This document shows, piece by piece, positions 63,660-64,000 of a stretch of DNA of 64,000 nucleotides (position 1 is the stretch's first letter; the number at the start of each line of letters is the position of its first letter). The position numbers and the translations under genes are program-made. The notes under the pieces are model-generated. The model ran no database searches, was not told the origin of the DNA, and worked only from the letters and a program-made list of their open reading frames with translations. Source of the DNA: Asticcacaulis benevestitus DSM 16100 = ATCC BAA-896 (lineage in GTDB: Bacteria > Pseudomonadota > Alphaproteobacteria > Caulobacterales > Caulobacteraceae); contig NZ_AQWM01000006.1 of assembly GCF_000376105.1 (NCBI RefSeq), positions 1 to 64,000 of the forward strand, read 5' to 3'.

Positions 63660-64000
63660 TCCGTCTCCCCTAGGCTTTAACGGCGCCGGCAAAACACAGT
63701 CCGTATCCGGCTTAAAACTATGCCAGACGGGAACCTATGTTTAATTTCGGAATTTTCGCCGTTTTCGCTGCCCTGTTTTGATTACGGCTATCACATTATG
63801 TCAGTCCTTATCAAGAGCGGTACATCAAGTTTAGAACCCTAAAAACCGCCCTACACAGCAAGCAAAGCCGCATTACGTCCCCCAGACTCACCACCAATCA
63901 TACGTCAAGCGATACACTTCCGATCGAAACGCTATATATTTATCAATATTTTATTGGTAAAATGAAGAGATAACCCCAGGCGCCACATCAGGAGCAGACG
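63660..64000. other. Promoter region upstream of the transporter operon
   Basis: 341 bases to the window edge. AT-rich towards the end (63940-63970), with a loose inverted pattern TATCAA / TTGGTA. No gene visible; the next one lies outside. Confidence 0.5.

Overview
The window looks like chromosomal DNA of a stalked alphaproteobacterium of the Caulobacteraceae, most like an Asticcacaulis or Caulobacter relative. This is inferred from GC-rich coding sequence, a tRNA-His gene that encodes no G-1, two DUF2336 genes, CtrA-type TTAA-N7-TTAA sites, TonB/ExbBD genes with TonB-dependent receptors, and a block accA - xerD - aroK - aroB - CBS-domain transporter. No species can be fixed from sequence alone. 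Almost everything is ordinary core genome; there is no prophage, CRISPR array or rRNA operon.

Layout. 0-0.4 kb: the 3' end of an IS5-like transposase and a REP-like repeat. 0.4-10.3 kb: a SYLF-domain lipoprotein-like protein, a three-gene 2-hydroxyacid operon (hydroxypyruvate/glyoxylate reductase, glycerate kinase, LldD), a Tat-exported PhoD phosphatase behind a Pho box, an SDR, RluA, GNAT, glutathione peroxidase and an RsbRD-type histidine kinase. 10.4-13.4 kb: a YpfH esterase and a TonB-dependent siderophore receptor behind two Fur-like palindromes. 13.5-22.6 kb: small membrane proteins, MutL, RsmD, RluB with a very long repetitive basic tail, TadA, FUSC and MscS. 22.6-29.6 kb: a barrel protein, AccA, a toxin-antitoxin pair whose antitoxin carries an in-frame amber codon, XerD, AroK-AroB and a CNNM/CorC transporter. 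29.6-33.9 kb: an RND efflux pump with its adaptor.

35.6-43.9 kb is the least conventional part. It is a run of signalling proteins, several apparently catalytically dead: a degenerate GGDEF-EAL-like protein, two DUF2336 proteins, a lone Hpt protein, a membrane histidine-kinase-like protein that lacks both the phospho-acceptor His and the receiver Asp, and a lytic transglycosylase with a consensus CtrA box in front of it. NAD kinase sits among them. If one locus here deserves experiments, it is this one.

44-49.3 kb: ThiO-like oxidase, tRNA-His, an M48 peptidase, and two TonB proteins with ExbD and ExbB. 49.8-58.1 kb: a complete kdp potassium operon (small ORF, kdpF, A, B, C, D, E) interrupted between kdpB and kdpC by a large palindromic repeat. 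58.2-63.7 kb: a sugar-acid/pentose locus under decay: a gluconolactonase 3' remnant, GntP permease, a TonB-dependent receptor cut off after its plug start, a GH43 beta-xylosidase and an ExuT-like MFS transporter.
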